NCBI RefSeq assembly: GCF_014646895.1
Contig: NZ_BMOD01000001.1
Coordinates: 181,172 to 245,171, forward strand
DNA: 64,000 nt
From: Deinococcus roseus
Lineage (GTDB): Bacteria; Deinococcota; Deinococci; Deinococcales; Deinococcaceae
Direction: 5' to 3'
Positions 60,241 through 64,000 of this stretch are shown here, in pieces (positions within the stretch are counted from its first letter, which is position 1; every line of letters starts with the position of its first letter). The translations under genes and the position numbers were made by a program. Under the pieces are notes generated by a model that ran no database searches, was not told the origin of the DNA, and was given only the letters and a program-made list of their open reading frames with translations.

Positions 60241-61443
60241 TCAGGTGCCGGGTTGCACCTTTCCTGCACGTCTTAAATATACCCCAATTGCTGAGATCAA
60301 ACTGATGGTCAGGGCCACACTGTACATCAGGGGAAAACCCGACTGGGCCACCAGCAGACCGCCTCCCAGTGCTCCTGCAGCCGCAGAACCCCACACAAAC
60401 ACATCCAGTTTGCCCTGTGCTGCTGCACGGGTTTCTGGAGGCAGGCTGCTGGTCAGCAAACTGGAGCCCGCCACAAAACACAGGTTCCAGCCAATGCCCA
60501 GCACAAAAAGGGCAATCCCCATTTCCATGAGGCTGTGCCCCAGCAAACCCAGCAAGGCACTCAGGGCAAGGAGCAGGCTTCCCATGAAGATCATGGTTCT
60601 GGCGCCAAAGCGGTCCACCCAGCGCCCGGTGATCCAGGACAGACCAAACATGCCCACCACATGCCCGGTCATCACGCTGGAAATGGCCTCCAGACCGTGG
60701 CCCAGATGGGTGGCGTGCACGGGCATCATCACCATCAGCATCAACATCACACCCTGACCCACCATCATGCCCAGCAGGGCCAGCCTGACCTGGGGGTTTT
60801 GCAGCAGTTCTGCAACAGACAGCTGGATTCTGGAGGTGTGTTTTGGCAAGTCAGCAGGTCTGGCTGTGAAGAACACAGCCACCAGCCCACTGGCCAGGGC
60901 CAGGAACAGGGCACTGAGCAACCAGCCCGCCTCATTTTCAGGCAACTGGTGGGACTGGGCCACGTTTTTCAGGGCAGGAATGCACAGGCGGGTGATCACC
61001 GCTCCTATGGCACTGCAGGTCAGCAGAAAACCAATGAACTGGCCCCGCTTCTCGGGCTGAACCAGTTCACTGACTGCATAACGCATCTGGTTGATGCCTC
61101 CGGTGGCCAGACCCACCAGCAAAATGCCCACCATGAAACCCCAGAAATTTTGCTGCATGGCCTGCCAGAAAGCCACACTGGCCCCGATGGTTCCCAGCAG
61201 GAAAGCCAGGGCCAATCCCACCCGGCGTCCATGGCGGGACATGAGTTGCCCGGCAAAGTAGGCACTGAAAGCCGAGGCCAACAGGTTGACGGTGGAGGGC
61301 ACGCCAGAGTAGCTTTCCGATCCGGTGAGTTTCACCGCCAGAATGCTGGCAAGGGCCACTCCGATGGTGGTGGCACTGGTGGACAGGGCCTGTGCAAGAT
61401 ACAGAGCGGGCAGGCTGCGCTGAACTGTGCTGGGCTGAGTCAT
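60241..61443 (-). CDS. MFS transporter, multidrug-type
   Basis: A 400-aa, 12-TM protein from ATG 61443 (MTQPSTVQRSLPALYLAQALS). Family features are LMSRHGRRVGLALAFLLG (loop 2-3), ATGGINQMRYAVSELVQPEKRGQFIGFLLT and GRWVDRFGARTMIF. TAGAGT precedes the ATG by 7 nt. It exports drugs or metabolites; cargo unknown. The LacI-type gene lies downstream on the same strand with about 120 nt between. Confidence 0.88.
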   Translation of the reverse strand: MTQPSTVQRSLPALYLAQALSTSATTIGVALASILAVKLTGSESYSGVPSTVNLLASAFSAYFAGQLMSRHGRRVGLALAFLLGTIGASVAFWQAMQQNFWGFMVGILLVGLATGGINQMRYAVSELVQPEKRGQFIGFLLTCSAIGAVITRLCIPALKNVAQSHQLPENEAGWLLSALFLALASGLVAVFFTARPADLPKHTSRIQLSVAELLQNPQVRLALLGMMVGQGVMLMLMVMMPVHATHLGHGLEAISSVMTGHVVGMFGLSWITGRWVDRFGARTMIFMGSLLLALSALLGLLGHSLMEMGIALFVLGIGWNLCFVAGSSLLTSSLPPETRAAAQGKLDVFVWGSAAAGALGGGLLVAQSGFPLMYSVALTISLISAIGVYLRRAGKVQPGT

Positions 61444-61651
61444 GGTGGTCACTCTAACCTGTTTTGAGAAAGATGTGCAGAGGATTCTGGCTTATTTTCA
61501 GACAACTTTTCAGACAACTTCTGGACGGGTGTGCCGGAAAAAGGAACATCTGCCTGCAATGTGTGCCAGATGCAGGCAAGAGGCAGGAGCGCTGAGAAAA
61601 GACCAGAACATCCGCCCAAGAGGGTCTTTTGGTCTTTCCGGTCTGCAGGTC

Positions 61652-62251
61652 TCAGTGCAGCAAAGCCATGATTTTTTGCAAGTAAGCCTGCCTGCTGGGG
61701 AGGCCAATCAATCCACCATTGATGGCACGGGTAACGGCCTGCAGGTCATTGCGGTCTGCCATGGCATTGATGTGGTGGTCCTGCCAGAAAGCAGCTGCCG
61801 TCTGGGCACTGACCCCAATTTGCAACAACAAATCGGGGTCGTTCACCAGATCAAAGCCGGTGAGCTGGCTGTAACGGGTGTAATTGCTGCGTCCGGTGAG
61901 TTGAATGAATCCTCTGCCACGGTACTTGAAACCGTCTCCAGGCTGGGTGTTGCCCATGCGGCCCCCATACACGGTGTTGCCGAGGGCCTGGGGGTTCATG
62001 GCACAACTCTGGGCAGCCTGCAAACTGGGGAAGCGGCTGGGCCACACCTGACACAGCCGTTTGGCTGAGTAATTCAGATTTTCTTCCTGTGGAACCAGTC
62101 CAGACTCTGCAGTGAGCTGGGCCAGCCAGTGGGCCAACCTCAAGGTGGTGTTGATGCCGTACTGGTCTGCAGCGTGCTGCAGCTTGGCTGCAGTGACATC
62201 GGGCTGCTTCAGGTTGGGGTTGAGGGCCTGAATCAGGGCTTTGGTGATCAT
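61652..62251 (-). CDS. GH19 chitinase/endolysin-like lysozyme
   Basis: A 199-aa single-domain GH19 enzyme. LAHWLAQLTAESGLVPQEENLNYSAKRL carries the catalytic Glu pair. PSRFPSLQAAQSCAMNPQALGNTVYGGRMGN and GFKYRGRGFIQLTGRSNYTRYS are typical of phage-type GH19 endolysins. No signal peptide. It cleaves chitin or peptidoglycan. It could be a domesticated phage lysin, but no other phage genes are near. Confidence 0.9.
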   Translation of the reverse strand: MITKALIQALNPNLKQPDVTAAKLQHAADQYGINTTLRLAHWLAQLTAESGLVPQEENLNYSAKRLCQVWPSRFPSLQAAQSCAMNPQALGNTVYGGRMGNTQPGDGFKYRGRGFIQLTGRSNYTRYSQLTGFDLVNDPDLLLQIGVSAQTAAAFWQDHHINAMADRNDLQAVTRAINGGLIGLPSRQAYLQKIMALLH

Positions 62252-62540
62252 GCTAGATGCCTCCTCATGCGGCGCTGCTGGAAATGGGATGCAAGTTCAA
62301 TATGCCCTGGATGCGTATTGGGCCGGGTGATACACCTCAGTTTAGGACAGCACCGGGGGGCATTCATAAGTGATAACCCCTAGCAAAAATTCAGGGGTTT
62401 CAGCAGGGAAACCCCCCAAAAGGCCAGAGCGCACATCTGATCAGCGGGGCCGCTTTGCAGACGCTGCCCTTTCTGGCTGCACTTTGGCTGCACTCTGTCA
62501 CCACAAAGCAAACACCCCACCTTTCGGTGGGGCTGCATTC

Positions 62541-62630
62541 TGGCGGAGAGAGCGGGATTCGAACCCGCGGTAAGTGTTACCCTACACACGCTTTCCAGGC
62601 GTGCCCCTTCAACCGCTCGGGCACCTCTCC
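62541..62630 (-). tRNA. tRNA-Ser (anticodon GGA)
   Basis: The minus strand from 62630 reads GGAGAGG...CTCTCTCC with discriminator G and an encoded CCA. It is class II with a long variable arm. The anticodon loop CTGGAAA gives GGA, reading UCC/UCU. The T-arm GCGGG-TTCGAAT-CCCGC is perfect. 90 nt including CCA. Confidence 0.97.
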
Positions 62631-62731
62631 CTGGGAGTTTGTCCCAAGCTTTCGTCTCGGGAACGGAATAGATTGTATCACTTTTTCTAGAAAATGCTAG
62701 AGGGTGCGCGGGGACATTTCTCTCTGCATCT

Positions 62732-62754
62732 AATATATATTTTAAATGCATATT
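62732..62754 (+). promoter_or_regulatory. NsrR-type operator upstream of hmp
   Basis: An 11-1-11 inverted repeat: AATATATATTT, centre T, AAATGCATATT. The right half matches the known NsrR half-site AAATGCAT exactly and the left half is its complement at 9 of 11 positions. It overlaps a TATATT -10-like box and ends 16 nt before the hmp ATG, a repressor position. Confidence 0.75.
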
Positions 62755-62770
62755 CATGACGGAGGACCAC

Positions 62771-63988
62771 ATGCTGACCGCCCCACAACTTCACCTCATC
62801 AAAGCCACAGTTCCCGTGCTCAAACAACACGGAACCACCATCACCAGCCACTTCTACCGCCGCATGTTTGCCCGGCATCCAGAATTGCAGAACGTTTTCA
62901 ATTTGACCCACCAGCAAACCGGAGCACAGTCCCGCAGCCTGGCTGCTTCGGTGCTGGCTTACGCAGAATTCCTGGACCAGCCTGAATTTCTGTCCGGCAT
63001 GGTGGCCCGCATTGCCCACAAACACGCCAGTCTGGATGTCCTGGCCGAACACTATCCCATTGTGGGCGAAAACCTGCTGGCTGCCATTCAGGAAGTGCTG
63101 GGAGATGCTGCCACACCTGAAATTCTGGACGCCTGGGGTGCAGCTTATGGGATCCTGGCAGACATCATGATTGGTGTGGAAAAAAACCTTTATCAGGCTG
63201 CTCCCTGGGAAGGGTTCAAAGCCTTTCAGGTGGTCCAGAAGGTGCAGGAAAGTGCCCAGATTGTTTCTCTGCACCTCAAACCGCTTGATGGCACTTCCAT
63301 TGCGCCCTTCAAACCTGGTCAGTATGTCAGTGTGCGCCTGAAAACCGAACACATGCCCTACACCCAGATTCGCCAGTACAGCCTCTCTGATGCCCCAGGC
63401 AAGGACACCCTGCGCATCAGTGTCAAGCGTGAACTGGCCCCCCAGGGCAGCTTTGATTTGCAAGATGGCCTGCTCTCCAACCTGCTCCATGACCACATTC
63501 AGGTGGGAGATGCGCTGGATGTGCACGCTCCCATGGGAGATTTTGTCTTGCAAGAACGGGGCCGCCCTGTGGTGTTGTTGGCAGGTGGAGTGGGCATCAC
63601 TCCCCTCTTGAGCATGGCCAAAGCTGCAAAAACCAGCGAGGTGCACCTGCTGCAGTTCGTGATGAAAAAAGCAGACCATACCTTCAGAGATGAACTCTCT
63701 GCCCTGCAAGTCGAAAACCCACAGGTTCAGGTGACCGTGTTTTACACCGAAGTGGGAGCAGATGAGCTTCTGGGCATTGACCACCAGGACACGGGCCTGA
63801 TCTCCACAGAGAAACTTCTGAAACATGTCCCCCTGGACGCAGATTTTTATTATTGTGGTCCGGCAGGCTTTATGCAGGCTGTGGAAAGCATTCTGGATGA
63901 TTTGCAGGTTCCAGCAGCCCGGCGTTTCTTTGAAGCTTTCAGCCCCACCCAGGATTTCAAAGTGGGAGAAGTCCAGCTCCAGGGCTGA
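62771..63988 (+). CDS. hmp: flavohemoglobin (nitric oxide dioxygenase)
   Basis: A 405-aa enzyme converting NO to nitrate. The globin domain (1-140) carries Tyr29 (B10), Gln53 (E7), proximal His85 and Tyr95, matching E. coli Hmp numbering. The FAD domain has QIRQYSLSDAPGKDT and the NAD domain has VVLLAGGVGITPLLSM and YYCGPAGFMQAVE. Translation starts at ATG 62771 behind GGAGG; an upstream ATG at 62756 lacks one. It lies behind an NsrR-type palindrome and NsrR itself is encoded at 56.7 kb. Confidence 0.97.
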   Translation: MLTAPQLHLIKATVPVLKQHGTTITSHFYRRMFARHPELQNVFNLTHQQTGAQSRSLAASVLAYAEFLDQPEFLSGMVARIAHKHASLDVLAEHYPIVGENLLAAIQEVLGDAATPEILDAWGAAYGILADIMIGVEKNLYQAAPWEGFKAFQVVQKVQESAQIVSLHLKPLDGTSIAPFKPGQYVSVRLKTEHMPYTQIRQYSLSDAPGKDTLRISVKRELAPQGSFDLQDGLLSNLLHDHIQVGDALDVHAPMGDFVLQERGRPVVLLAGGVGITPLLSMAKAAKTSEVHLLQFVMKKADHTFRDELSALQVENPQVQVTVFYTEVGADELLGIDHQDTGLISTEKLLKHVPLDADFYYCGPAGFMQAVESILDDLQVPAARRFFEAFSPTQDFKVGEVQLQG

Positions 63989-64000
63989 TTTGCAGAGCAA

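Noticed and set aside
61652..62251. Prophage remnant around the GH19 endolysin-like gene and tRNA-Ser
   Set aside because: No integrase, holin, structural gene or duplicated tRNA 3' end lies near it in this window.
1..64000. CRISPR arrays or insertion sequences
   Set aside because: No regularly spaced repeats and no transposase-like frame were seen on either strand.

Overview
The window looks like a chromosomal stretch of a Deinococcus-type bacterium, probably a moderate-GC member of the genus. The reasons are the protein flavour of the housekeeping genes, a bacterial Hen1-Pnkp RNA-repair pair, NsrR/Hmp, MreB, and a -10 box that repeatedly sits 5-8 nt upstream of an ATG/GTG with no Shine-Dalgarno, i.e. 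the leaderless-mRNA habit described for Deinococcus. The genus assignment is inference; no rRNA or marker comparison was possible. No CRISPR array, insertion sequence or prophage was found.

Layout. 1-5 kb: a TetR gene running off the left edge with a divergent F420-type reductase, cysS behind a folded leader, a 36-bp/7-bp repeat tract, an alpha/beta hydrolase, a DUF697 protein and a lone receiver domain. 5-18.6 kb: Gfo/Idh/MocA oxidoreductase, thioesterase, NHL-propeller lipoprotein, glmM, a P-loop NTPase coupled to an enolase-superfamily enzyme, Nudix, isochorismatase, GlxA-type regulator, TerC, RarA, a phosphoribosyltransferase and a membrane GGDEF protein. 18.7-22.6 kb: hen1-pnkp, overlapping by 4 nt. 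22.6-28.9 kb: LysE exporter, alkaline-phosphatase-superfamily protein, an XRE regulator with two paralogous four-TM proteins, prmA-rsmE, a lipoprotein and a pyrophosphatase-like protein. 28.9-37.1 kb, minus strand: an envelope cluster (methyltransferase, polysaccharide deacetylase, LptF/G-type permease, glycosyltransferase 2, O-antigen-ligase-like protein, MFS, fabZ, mreB). 37-42.5 kb: small proteins, MFS, HtrA protease, and a tandem of an HExxH-less and an intact site-2 protease.

42.5-48.3 kb is the purine operon purC-purS-purQ-purL followed by purF. It is preceded by an unexplained folded leader, which is the best candidate here for a new regulatory RNA, and is split by a triplicated C-run/G-run hairpin repeat. 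48.5-53.2 kb is accessory-looking: a secreted zinc phospholipase-like protein, a possibly frameshifted lipoprotein, two tandem copies of a 63-64 aa protein family with matching upstream DNA, PadR regulator, a hydrolase without its nucleophile, and a degenerate class II tRNA. 53.2-64 kb: transglutaminase-like protein, GNAT, HD-like protein, aldo/keto reductase, NsrR, lipoprotein, ChrA, LacI regulator, MFS, GH19 lysozyme/chitinase, tRNA-Ser(GGA), and flavohemoglobin Hmp behind a 23-bp NsrR-type palindrome.

Functional links: NsrR at 57 kb very likely represses hmp at 62.8 kb. Hen1 and Pnkp form one RNA-repair complex. The purine genes form one pathway unit. The 29-37 kb cluster builds or decorates the envelope and sets cell shape.
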